DNA from: Lichina pygmaea
Lineage: Eukaryota > Ascomycota > Lichinomycetes > Lichinales > Lichinaceae
Assembly (NCBI GenBank): GCA_963422465.1
Contig: OY730172.1
Coordinates: forward strand, 3,844,001 to 3,908,000
Length of the DNA stretch: 64,000 nt
Direction of reading: 5' to 3'
Shown: positions 11,600 to 22,060 of the stretch, in pieces
Numbering within the stretch: the first letter of the stretch is position 1
Layout of the letters: each line of letters opens with the position of its first letter
Notes under the pieces: model-generated
The model's input: the letters and a program-made list of their open reading frames with translations, nothing else
Databases searched by the model: none
Told to the model about the DNA's origin: nothing
Position numbers and translations under genes: made by a program

Positions 11600-12281
11600 C
11601 CCATACCGTACTGTAGTGTCTTATAGTTGTTGGAGCTGGGAGGCAGGGAAGAGCCGTTATCAATTTCTCTAGGAAAAAACACTCGCTATATACACGAATT
11701 CAACCCCTGTTCAGTCCCTATTCAGCCTCTATTCTGCAGCCTGCCATGTCCTTCCCGAGATTAGACCTTGGCAGTGTTGCAATCCTAACACCCCCTCTCA
11801 ACACTGGCAGGGTTGTCAGAATACCAAATCCGATGATGATGAAGAAGCAACTGCGAGATGGGCCGTGTGCTTCCGCTGCTGTCTCTTCTTTCCCCCTTTC
11901 TTCTTGCTCTGATGGTCTGTTTCGTCCTTCAAATCTGAGTCCGAGCCTGAGTCGTTGTTCAGTCAAAGTTCCGGGTGTTTTGTCCAGCAGTTCTTGCTCC
12001 AGTGCCCTATCTTCCGACAGTGTCCACATCATCCTTTTCCTTTTGCTGAGTCTGTAGCTTGTAGACTCTAGCTCCTGTTCTTCTGACCCCATCCACCAAC
12101 TTTCATCAATGATGTTGGCAACCAGCTTATCAAAGCTGATTGTTTTGTCTGTACAGTAAACCTGGGTTGTGAAGAAGATGAAAGTCTTATAGCTTCCATC
12201 CAAACCTTGCAATAGTGCTGTAGTCAAGATCTCATCATGGACCTCAAAGCCTGTGTTCTTCAACTGCTCCGCTATTGACTG
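11600..12281 (-). mobile_element. Fossil Ty1/Copia LTR retrotransposon fragment (gag piece, polypurine tract, LTR-like end)
   Basis: On the minus strand, 12281-12090 encodes a piece resembling the UBN2-type Copia gag region. At 11801-11791 there is a short purine-rich tract followed by a TGTTAGG start typical of a long terminal repeat, with a TATA-like box near 11690. The middle of the element is absent, so this is a broken, internally deleted remnant. The minus-strand LINE has inserted into its upstream part. The lower boundary is uncertain. Likely age: older than the LINE that interrupts it. Confidence 0.6.
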
Positions 12282-14147
12282 TTTTTTTTAATTTGATTCT
12301 TACACTGTTTGTAGCTTTACAGCCATGCAGATCTTCCAGCTGATAGTGAACTTCTTCAGAAAACCTTTAAAGGAATAAAAACTGAAGACAGGGAGGTGAC
12401 TAGAAAGTGTAGCAAAAGGAAATCTTGTAGTGTCTGGTAGGAAAAGCTTCTAGATGTTGGAGTGTGAATAGTGAAGTTTGAAAGCCAGATTAAATTAGTT
12501 TAGTCTTTTCAAAGACATAAACCAGTACAGAAACTTCTGTAGAAGCTCTGGGTTTGAAATAATAGTAGTGAAATCTTGGGAGTTAAAGAGAGCATGTTGT
12601 CTGACTTGAGTAGAGAGAGCATGAAGAGGTAATATGCTTTACTGTCTCTTCTGCTTGACTACACATGCATAGGGGGGTAGGAAAGTCAGGGACTCCAGCT
12701 CTGAAAAGAAAACTTGCTAGGCCAATTCTCCCAGTTCTGGTTTGCAGTAGTAGACTTACCTCAGCTTTCTGTAGCTTTTTGTAGAGCTTCAGATTGTTGT
12801 AGTGAGGTTTTTGGCAAAACACCTGCCATCCAGCATAGCTTCTTCTTTTCTTCTCCTCCCATTGGTTTTCCCACTCTTTAGTAAAGAGTATTTGTAGTTC
12901 TTTCTTTGAACTAGCCTGGTTAGTAGTTATTTGACTTAACCAAGTGAACTTCCAATTAGGAGAGATAGTTGAGGACTTCTTTAAAGGTTTCCTCAGTGAA
13001 GAAGCATAGGAGGAAATAGTAGAAAAGGTACTGTCAAGAAAGTCTTTCAGAGAGGAGGTTTGGAAAGAAGATAGAAAACAACCTGTGCGAAATTTAAAAT
13101 AGAGATCTAGAGGTAAAAGAAAAAGCTCACTCTCTAATAGAAAAGAAGGAGTGGCTTTGAAAGCACCCCCAATAAGTCTTAGACATTTATTTTGGAATAT
13201 GATAAGAGAGGAAATATTAGAGGATTTTCTGAGTGGGTTAAACCAAATTCCCACTGCATAGCTCAGTACAGATCTGAGTATTGCAGTGTACACAAGACAT
13301 GCTGTGAGAACTGGAAAGCCCCAGGTGGAGTAAGAGGTTCTAGAAAGAGAAGATAGTGCTTTTTGTGTTTTTTGAAGAATCATTCTCTGGTGTTTGTGCC
13401 AGTGGAGTTTGGCATCCAGGTACACTCCCAATACTCACACTTCTTTTGGTTTTAGAATCACATTCCCAAGTCTAAGCTTGAGCTGCAGATCGTCTGATCT
13501 TCTTCTGGAAAAATGAAGTATTTCATATTTCTCAGAAGAGAAGACCATTCCATGTCTTGCAGCCCAAGATAGACATTTAAGATGTGTATTCTTCAACTTC
13601 AGAAGATTGCTTTTAAGAGAATATCCAAATGCAAGCAGATTTGTATCATCTGCAAATCCCAGAGCAGAAACACCAGTAGTGGGAGAATGTACAGTCTTAT
13701 GAAGTTCAGAGATATAAAATAGAAAAAGAATAGAAGACAAAGGAGAACATTGGGGAACTCCACAGTGAATAGGAATAGAAGAGGACTCAGAGTTATTAAA
13801 AACTAGAGTGGTGGTATGTCTGGTACAGAAAGAGAAGATCCAAGAAGTTAGCCAGAGAGGGATTCCTTTTCTTTTCAGAATCTTTTGGAGAATCTCTGGG
13901 AGAACTCTGTTATATACTCCTGAGATGTCCAGAGAAAGTAGGGATACAACCATGCCTTCTTTCCAGACTTTTTCCACTTGGGAAGTTAGAAGGAAAAGTG
14001 CTGATTCAGTTGATCTGCCTTTCCTGAACCCCATCTGGATTTCTGGCAAGAGTTTAGCCTCTTCTGCTACCTTGCTTAGTCTGGCTGCTGTAATAGCTTC
14101 TATCAGCTTGCCAGTTGTGTTAGCAGAGCTATAGGGTGCCAGGCTTT
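12282..14147 (-). mobile_element. Tad1-like LINE, 5'-truncated copy on the minus strand
   Basis: The 3' tail (poly-A, read as T at 12282-12288) is followed upstream by the same tail block seen in the plus copy, ending TGTAAGAATCAAAT. The coding part covers the reverse transcriptase from NTTGKL to beyond the FADD catalytic box and the terminal Cys-His knuckle. It is dead: a CGA codon of the plus copy is TGA here (13435-13437), a codon is deleted next to it, and small deletions shift the frame near 12610. Similarity to the plus copy stops at 14147, where the tandem array begins, so the 5' half including any endonuclease is missing. No clean target duplication is visible. Confidence 0.88.
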
Positions 14148-15028
14148 AGTGAGCTGCTCTTATACTCTGTGGGGGCAAGGCAGGCAGACTTCTAGGCTAC
14201 AGCACCTTCTAGCAGGAGAGCCTAGTCTGAACACACACTGTGGCTGTGTGGGCACTGTGCAGAAGCTGTGCCGCAAAGCAGGCAGGCTCCAAGGACCTAG
14301 GCAGCTCTATGAAGCTCCAGTCTGACAGTGTGCCACAGGCACACAGGTGCCTTGAAGGAGCTGTTCTCATGCTCTGCAGGGGTGAGGCAGGCAGGCTCCC
14401 AGGCTAGGGCTCCTTCTAGCAGGGGGGTCTAGACTGAGCACACACTGCAGCTGTGTGGGCACTGTGCAGGAGCCGCACTGCAAAACAGGCAGACTCTGAG
14501 AACTTAGGCAGCTCTATGAAGCTCCAGTCTGACAGTGCACCACAGGTGTGTGGGTGCCTTGAAGGAGCTGCTTACACTCTGCAGGGGTGAGACAGGCAGG
14601 CTCCTAGGCTACAGCACCTCCTAGAAGGAGGGCCTAGTCCAAGCACACGCTGTGGCTGTTTGGGCACTGTGCAGGAGCTGTGCTGCAACACAGGTGGACT
14701 CTGAGAACTTAGGTGGCTCTATGAAGCTCCAGTCCAACAGTGCACCACAGGCGCGTGGTTGCCTTGAAGGAGCTGCTTACACCCTGCAGGGGTGAGACAT
14801 GCAAGCTCCTAGGCTACGGCGCCTTCTAGAAGGAGGGCCTAGTCCGAGCGCACACTGTGGCCATTTGGGCACTGTGCAGAAGCCGCGCTGCAACACAGGC
14901 GGACTCTGAGAACTTAGGTGGCTCTATGAAGCTCCAGTCCGACTATGTGCTGCATGCACACGGGTACCTTGAAGGAGCTGCCCTCACACCCTGCGGAGGT
15001 GAGGCAGGCAGGCTCCTAGGCTAGGTGC
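14148..15028. repeat. Tandem array of ~205-bp units (about 4.3 copies)
   Basis: A block containing TGCCTTGAAGGAGCTG, then GGTGAGGCAGGCAGGCTCC, then TATGAAGCTCCAGTC recurs with the first word starting near 14350, 14553, 14757 and 14964, a period of 203-207 bp. A diverged first copy abuts the minus LINE. Units differ by point changes of roughly 10 percent by eye. There is no coding frame. The array separates two LINE copies pointing away from each other. It could be a satellite, or promoter repeats of an unseen element. Confidence 0.88.
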
Positions 15029-15383
15029 AAGTACTCAGGGTACTGGGGACTGCTGGCAACCCGACACTTCCACAGTGAAGACGTCTAAGGGAAGGGGAAG
15101 CTGAAACTCTGATAGAATTGTCTGAGTGCACACTGAACAGCGACTTAGCTATTCGCCACAAGGAAAGACCAAAGCTGAAAGACTAGCTACCGCTAGCACA
15201 GTGGGATAGCTGTGATACTGTGGTGTCCTTCGGACCCCTGTTGTCACTGAAGGCTACCCTATCAGCAAGCAACAGGAAGTCAAGAGGCTGGAGGCTGAGA
15301 CTTACCTGCAAGTTGACACAGTACCTTTGGGGCCTAGTCGCAAAGGAGTTGCTAGACTGGAGCCACAACTACCTAGTCAGCAA
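15029..15383 (+). other. Host sequence of the plus LINE insertion; possible transposon-derived frame
   Basis: A charged, Lys/Arg/Gln-rich frame opens near 15215 and runs to the target-site duplication at 15371-15383. The same phase continues after the second duplication (17566 to about 17663). This suggests the LINE landed in an older open frame. The composition is like the tail of a DNA transposase, but I see no catalytic motif and do not name it. Confidence 0.4.
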
Positions 15384-17381
15384 GCTCTAGTTCCAGAACC
15401 AGGCTCAGAAAGCTCCCAGACTATCTCTGAGATACAGCTCTCCCAGGAGGTAACATGTGAAGAAGTGGAGCAAATTCTGGCCAAGAAGAAACCTTTCACA
15501 GCAGGAGGGAGAGATAAGCTGCCAAATGGATTTCTGAGAGCTCTGGGGCCTAGGTTCTGCCAAGCTCTAGCTATTCTGACTTCAACATGCTGGAAACTGG
15601 AGTACTTCCCTGAAAGATTTAAGAGTGCAAAAACAGTCTGCTTGAGGAAACCTGGCAAGGGAACCTACAATCAAGCTAAAGCCTGGCGCCCTATAGCTCT
15701 GCTAAACACAACAGGCAAGCTGATGGAAGCTATTGCTGCAGCCAGACTAAGCAAGATAGCAGAAGAAGCTGGACTATTGCCAGATATCCAGATGGGCTTT
15801 AGGAAAGGAAGATCCACAGAAGCAGCACTTTTCCTTCTAACCTCCCAAGTGGAAAAAGTCTGGAAGGAAGGCATGGTTGCATCCCTACTCTCACTGGATA
15901 TCTCAGGAGCCTATGACAGAGTTCTCCCCAAGATACTACAGCAAATTCTGAAAAGAAAAGGAATACCTGCCTGGCTAGCTTCCTGGATCTACTCCTTCTG
16001 TGATAAGCGCTCTACCACTCTTGTCTTTGATGATTCTGAGTCTTGTTCAATTCCTATTCATTGTGGAGTTCCTCAAGGTTCTCCATTATCCCCTATTCTT
16101 TTTCTATTCTACATTTCTGAATTGCATGAGACTGTGCATACTCCCTCTTCTGGTGTATCTGCCCTGGGGTTTGCAGATGATACAAATCTGCTTGCTTTTG
16201 GTCACTCCTTGAAAAGTAACCTTCTGAAGTTAAAGAACACACACCTCAAATGTCTATCATGGGCTGCAAGACATGGAATGGTCTTCTCTCCTGAGAAATA
16301 TGAAATACTTCATTTTTCCAGAAGAAGATCAGACAATCTTCAGCTCAAGCTCAGACTGGGGAATGTGATTCTCAAACCAAAAGAAGAAGTGCGAGTACTT
16401 GGAGTGTACCTAGATGCAAAGCTCCACTGGCACAAACACCAGAGGATTATTCTTCAAAAAGCACAGAAAGCACTCTCTTCTCTTTCTAGAACTTCCTATT
16501 CTACTTGGGGCTTTCCAGTTCACACATCACGTCTGGTGTACACTGCTATACTGAGATCTCTACTGAGCTATGCAGTGGGGATCTGGTTTAACCCTCTAAG
16601 AAAATCCTCCAATATCTCTTCTCTTGTTTCATTTCAAAACAGATGCCTAAGACTTATTGGGGGTGCCTTCAAAGCCACTCCTTCTTTTCTATTAGAGAGT
16701 GAGCTTTTTCTTCTACCTCTAGACCTATACTTTAAATTTCGCACTGCCTGTTTTCTTTCTTCTATTCAAAACTCCCCTCTCAAATACTTCCTTGACAGTA
16801 TCTTTTCCACTATTTCCAGCTATGCCTCTCTCTTGAAGAAACCTTTAAAGGAATCCTCAACTATCTCTCCTAAGTGGAAATTCACTTGGTTAAGTCAAAT
16901 AACTACTAACCAGGCTAGTTCAAAGAAAGAACTACAAAAGCTCTTTACTAAAGAGTGGGAAGACCAATGGGAAGAGAAGAAAAGAAGAAGCTATCCAGGC
17001 TGGCAGACTTTCTGTCAAAAGCCACACAAAAACAATCTGAAGCTCTACAAAGAGTTACAGAAAGCTGAGGCAAGTCTGCTACTGCAAATCAGGACTGGAA
17101 GAATTGGTCTGGCAAGTTTTCTTTTCAGAGCTGGAGTTCCTGACTTCCCTACCCCACTATGTGTGTGTGGCCAAGCAGAAGAAACTGCAAAACATATCAC
17201 CTCTTCATGCTCTCTTTATTCAAGACAAAGACAACAAGTCTCTTTTAATCCCCAAGACTTCACCACTATTATTTCAAACCCAGAGCTACTACAGAAGTTC
17301 TTGTACTGGTTTATGTCTTTGAAAAGACTAAACCAGTTTAATCTAGCTTTCAAACTCCACTATTCCCAATCCAATACCTAG
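15384..17381 (+). CDS. LINE ORF2 reverse transcriptase (N-terminally truncated, frame open)
   Basis: About 665 codons remain open from the truncation point to the stop. Reverse-transcriptase blocks appear in order: WRPIALLNTTGKL, MGFRKGRSTEAALF, LLSLDISGAYDRV, HCGVPQGSPLSPILF, the catalytic box GFADDTN near 16170, and YLDAKLHWHKH. Near the end is the C-x-C-x7-H-x4-C knuckle (CVCGQAEETAKHITSSC) usual in Tad1/I-clade LINEs. There is no RNase H domain and the endonuclease is missing by truncation, so this copy cannot move by itself. It has no start codon of its own, so it is probably not translated. Confidence 0.9.
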   Translation, partial: ALVPEPGSESSQTISEIQLSQEVTCEEVEQILAKKKPFTAGGRDKLPNGFLRALGPRFCQALAILTSTCWKLEYFPERFKSAKTVCLRKPGKGTYNQAKAWRPIALLNTTGKLMEAIAAARLSKIAEEAGLLPDIQMGFRKGRSTEAALFLLTSQVEKVWKEGMVASLLSLDISGAYDRVLPKILQQILKRKGIPAWLASWIYSFCDKRSTTLVFDDSESCSIPIHCGVPQGSPLSPILFLFYISELHETVHTPSSGVSALGFADDTNLLAFGHSLKSNLLKLKNTHLKCLSWAARHGMVFSPEKYEILHFSRRRSDNLQLKLRLGNVILKPKEEVRVLGVYLDAKLHWHKHQRIILQKAQKALSSLSRTSYSTWGFPVHTSRLVYTAILRSLLSYAVGIWFNPLRKSSNISSLVSFQNRCLRLIGGAFKATPSFLLESELFLLPLDLYFKFRTACFLSSIQNSPLKYFLDSIFSTISSYASLLKKPLKESSTISPKWKFTWLSQITTNQASSKKELQKLFTKEWEDQWEEKKRRSYPGWQTFCQKPHKNNLKLYKELQKAEASLLLQIRTGRIGLASFLFRAGVPDFPTPLCVCGQAEETAKHITSSCSLYSRQRQQVSFNPQDFTTIISNPELLQKFLYWFMSLKRLNQFNLAFKLHYSQSNT

Positions 17382-17552
17382 ATTCTCTTCTCTTACCAGA
17401 AACTTCAAGATTCCTTTTGTTACATTCCCTAGTCACACCCTGCCTTCAGTTTTTATCCCTTCAAAGGTTTTCTGAAGGAGTTCACTATTAGCGAGAAGAT
17501 CTGCATGGCTGTAAAGCTACTACCAGTGTAAGAATCAAATCAAAAAAAAAAA
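15384..17552 (+). mobile_element. Tad1-like LINE, 5'-truncated copy with 13-bp target-site duplication
   Basis: The element is bounded by direct repeats ACCTAGTCAGCAA at 15371-15383 and 17553-17565. The 3' end is a poly-A run preceded by a tail block ending TGTAAGAATCAAATC. A 5' truncation, an A-tail and a 13-bp duplication are what target-primed reverse transcription leaves. It is about 2.17 kb, and lacks the gag-like ORF1 and the endonuclease part of ORF2. The intact reading frame and perfect duplications point to a recent insertion. Confidence 0.93.
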
Positions 17553-17565
17553 ACCTAGTCAGCAA

Positions 17566-20063
17566 AAGCGACTACGTCGCCAACTGTTCTGTGCTCGAAC
17601 CAATTCGAGAGCTATAGCTCTTGTGGTGCTTTGCGCGAAGAATAGTCTAGCTAGAGGTAAACTCTAGCTAGGCGGGCAGGATTAGGAGTGACCTACTAAG
17701 AAGAGCTATAGCGAGGCTATAGCAGAGGCTATTGCAACGACGTTGGAGGGGGGAGATGACAGTGTCACGAGCGACCGAGCCACCCCACGTCACCTGACTG
17801 CACTTAGTCATCTGCTTAGCTCAGCAGCTCTACTTAGCAGCTTCTCACTGATGATTAGAATCCTCAGCGATCAATGAACACACACCCACTGCAGGCGCTT
17901 CTGGCCCTGCCCCGGCTCAGTCCCAACGTCTCTAGAAGTGCCTCCTAGGGCCAACAGGACTGCCTTCTTCTCTCTACCTGCCACACTGCTATGCTAAAAC
18001 TCTAGAGAGAGCTCTGTTGCCTCCGACCCAGCTCCGACCAGGCACTGCCAGGCCTCGCCCTCTTACAGTGATGACCAGGCACACCACAGTGTTGTAGATC
18101 AGCTGTGCTTTGTCAAAGGTGGCTCCCCAGGTGGATCCTGTGATGGTGGAGAGGGCCCAGCCACAGTTGAGCTATGCCAAGGCATAGCGCAGAGTTGACA
18201 TCCTGTGCAGGGTCTCTGCCACACTTCCCCACAGTCCTGAGGCCTTTTGCACTCCACCATGTACACTCACCCCTAGGTCCTGCTTCGGAGTGCTGGGTTG
18301 CCAGCCCAGAGCCCACACTCCAACTGCAGTTTGCTCCTTGAGCCTGTTATTTGCAGCCTAAGCCTGCACTCTGTACAGACTGGCATGCACTTCTGTCCTC
18401 TCAGGCCATATAGACAGTCTTGTAGTAGGCCCAGACCCTACTGCTGTCACTGCCATTATATGCCGCACCCCGCAGCTCTTGCTGTTTTGTGTTACCTCTG
18501 TAGATCTCTCATACAGAGGCTGGCCATGCCTCACAGGCTCTACAGACCCTGCAGGCCATGCCAGCACCTGCAGGACCGCCTTTCCAGCCCACTAACCAAG
18601 TAGGGAGAAGTCTCAATCTGCCCACTGTCACCTGTGGGGCCCCGGCTGTGTGTGGTGACCCACCAGAGTCTCCAGTACTGGAGAGTCTCCAGTGCCCCGG
18701 CCCCGGTCCGCAGGTGGTCCGAAGAGAGAATCTGTGGCAAGACCTTAGGCAAAACCATCAAGCCAGCACTTTGGCTATCACATGGCCCTTAGGTACTGGA
18801 GTGGTGGACTACCTTCGGGCTACCTGCTCACCTTCTTGCACACGCAGTCCCTGTTTGATTAACAACACCGTGGTACAGATATCACTCCCCCCCTAGAAGA
18901 TCCTCAATGCATTAGCTGCTGGAGACTCTGCTAGGAGGGGGTGTGCGATGAGAACTTCTCTCGACTACTCCAGAGGTGCCCTGTCAGATATCTAGACTTC
19001 ACATCCACCAGTTGCAAGGCTGGCTTCGGGCCGTAGCGTACACGGTAGATATCTGTCGGGTGGTTTTCATAACCAGTTTGGTTGAAGTCCTCTGTTCTGC
19101 TGATGTCGCTTCACGGGGGCGTCCAGGGTGCCTGCGTGACACCTCCGGTGGCCCGTCGCTCCACGGGCACAAGCAGCTCAACTGGTGACTCAATTAGCTC
19201 TCGGTGCAGCGACTACAAGCAGCTTGGGAGACTGCCTGCCATCGCTGCCCCGAGGTTCCCAGCCTGCACCGCGTGGAGGTTTGAGTCGTCGCAGGCCCTT
19301 ATGGTGTATAATAGCATTCTGTAGTATACTATAACTCTCTTATAAGTAGTCATGGCTCTCTCTCACAGTATCTCATGGTTCTGTCTCTCTTGTGGTGTCC
19401 TATTGATGGCTCTCTGATAGGTCTTCTCATACAGTACAGTACAAGTAGTTGCCCATGGCCACCTGCTGTACAGAGTACTCCGTACGTACATGCGTACCTC
19501 GTGGACCATAACTCTAGACTATATCTTGTGGCCGGTCTTGTCCCTAGCTCGTACAGTCTGGGGTGCAGTACGGATCGTACGCTCCGTACTTTCCGCAGAC
19601 CTCTCCTAACAACCTCATGCCTGCCAATACTGATACAGTGTATAATCACTCCTAATTACTGTACTGTACATACTGTGCTATGATCTCTCAAGAGCTTGCA
19701 ATTCCCTCTCATTGCTTCTTGTAAGCTTTTCTCCATAACTTGTCGTAGTGGAAGACATGACCTCTCCTGAGACGTATCCTCGCGGGAGGCAAATCCAATC
19801 GAGAGAGATCCTGTTGAGACAGACAATAGGTACCAAGCGCCTTGAAAGTACCCCGTAGAAACGTCCCAATCCCTGATCCTGCTCCAATACCGACTCCCCC
19901 TCCCCTGGGGGCGGGCCAAAAAAAAGAGATGGAAATGGAGACTCGAAAAATAGCTACTTCCAGCTCGGAAATCTCCCAAAGACGCCTGAAGCCATTCAGC
20001 CCCAGGAGAAAACATTCGTCAAGCGCTGATGAGACGGCCATGATCAGATCAGAGTGGGACTGA
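17566..20063. other. Gene-free region, probably old transposon debris
   Basis: No frame matches a known protein. The first 200 bp hold short palindromes around AGAGCTATAGCTCT. From 17760 to 19290 the sequence is moderately GC-rich without introns or domains. From 19300 on it is AT-richer with GTAC motifs. Open frames up to about 110 codons are at chance level. Confidence 0.5.
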
Positions 20064-21602
20064 TCAGATGATACCTCCACCGCCGGAACCTCCAAACCCT
20101 CCGAACCCGTAGCCAAAGGCACCGCTATCACCGCCGCCGCCGCCACGGAATATATCAAACGGCCCACCACCTCCACCACGGCCAGCGCGGCCGCCACCTA
20201 GACCTCCACGTCCCGAGGGAGGATCACCGGGTCCAACCGGGTCGTAACGTGCTCCGGGGGGCTGACGGCTGGAGACTAGAGGTTAACTGATTGGCATAGA
20301 ATGCCACACAAGAGGGAAGGAGAAGAGAGAAGGGGAGAGAGAATAAGCATCGGCTGTAAAAAGTGTGGCTCGAAACAAAACGGGGTTTCTTGCAACGACA
20401 ATCGATATATCAAAATCAAATGAAGAAGGACAGACGAATGACCCACCTGGAATCATATTCCTGGTCACCTCGCCGGTGGAATAGATGGTCGTCAAAGGTA
20501 GGATGCATCCCGTCACCCCCGCCAGGCCTCGGTAGACCACCACCACCGGGTGCTCGATCGAACGGATCGTACGGACCCAGTCCCGGCGGGTACAGATCAT
20601 CGTGACCGATGTTGAAAGGGTTACGAGCACCGCCGAAAGCAGGTGGCCCCGGCGGACCACCCCGTGGCGGCCGCGTCAGGTCGTACTCGTCCTCGAAGCG
20701 CGGCGGCGGGAAATCTGCGAAGGGGGGCAGCGGAGGAGGAGGCGGCGGCATGGCGAGCGGATCGTCGAACGGATAAGGTCGCGCGGGTCGAGGAGGGGGG
20801 GCGTGTCGCGGCCGTGACGAGCCATGGTCGTCGTCTGGGTGGCGCCCGCGAGGATGGGACTGTCGCTGCGAGGACGACGAGGAGGAGCCGGGCCGGGCGA
20901 GGCTGGAGAGCGGTGGGCTCGTCTCTTGGTATCCCTCCTTGTGCAGACCGGGCATGATCTTTTGGATGATGTTCTCCTTGAACAGCGACGACAGCGCCGA
21001 CATGCGGGATGGTGAGACGAAGATTCGCTGGAGCAGCGCGTCCGCCATCGAGCGTCGGTGCTCTGCGTCGGCCGCCTCCCCGCCTCTCTCCGTGCGTCCT
21101 TCGCCGTCGTCCTGACCAGAGCTGCCAGAGGAGAGACTGGCGGGAAAGGCCGCCTCGGAGACGTACTCCCTGACGAGCGCATCGAACGTCGCCGTGCGAT
21201 CGTCGCCGATGCCCATGCCGAGCACCACCGCCTTCGACCCCATGCGGTTGACCTTCACGAGGTACTCCATCGACGATTGAAGATGACAGTATCGAAACGC
21301 ATAGCTGCTGCTGCTCGAGGACGCGTTCCATTCCTTGGGCAAGGCCGGTATCTCATCGTCGGATCGTGCTACGACTCAGTCATCAGCACGACGTTCTCCA
21401 CACGCATAGACCTGTCCTCACGGATCCTATTCTCCTCGCCCAGCCCGACCAGCTGGAATCCTACCGCCACCATGCACGCGTGGCCGAACAGGGCGATGGC
21501 ATCGTAGGGGCTTTGCAGATGTGGTCCCGGTAACGGCCGCAGGCTCACCGCCATGATGTCGGCGAGGGGACCCGGCGAGAGCGGGTTGCGTACGGTCACC
21601 AT
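20064..21602 (-). CDS. Proteasome inhibitor PI31-like protein
   Basis: Exons on the minus strand are 21602-21422, 21368-20447 and 20268-20064, giving 435 residues. The N-terminal part (residues 1 to about 210) matches the PI31 N-terminal (FP) fold: DAIALFGHACMVAVGFQLVGL, then YAFRYCHLQSSMEYLVKV. The rest is Pro/Gly/Arg-rich and disordered, with the typical PI31 tail phrases RNPFNIGHDDLYPPGLGPYD and PPGARYDPVGP. PI31 binds the 20S proteasome through this tail and modulates its activity and assembly. The last Gly-rich block lacks the common HbYX-like end and finishes in GGGII. Introns are GT-AG; the first is 53 bp. The start at 21602 gives a full FP domain. Confidence 0.85.
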
Positions 21603-22060
21603 GGCTCGGGATGTTCGTCTTGGTGGGGATGGTGGTGAGGTGAAAGATGGTGGGGCTAAGTGAGGCAGGCGAGGTGGGGTGACGGCATGTACGAAGGCAC
21701 GGAAGGGTACGAGAGTACTTGAAAATTCTGAAATAGCCGCGCTTGGCGACGCAAGCTTACGCCAACGAGTGTTTGCCTGGCCTAGCCGATTCTGGCGCCT
21801 GTCAGCGGCAAGAGGGGAAAGCAATTGGATATCAAGTATCGAACGTGAGAGGCAAATGACAAGACAAGTACTGTAAGGATCCAGCATGATCCAGTAGCCC
21901 ATAGACCTTGCCACGTCCCGGTCGCTTCCCGGAAGATAATGTACCGCCGTATGTTCGCCCGGGACGCCATGACTATGGATCGCATCGCCCGTGTTCTCCC
22001 ACGCAATTGGGTTGTGAGATGGTCAAGCAGACAAAGAGCACCGTCGACTCGAAGACTCCC

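Noticed and set aside
17760-19300. Genes in the moderately GC-rich stretch after the LINE
   Set aside because: Only frames under about 115 codons, no motifs and no consistent splice structure.
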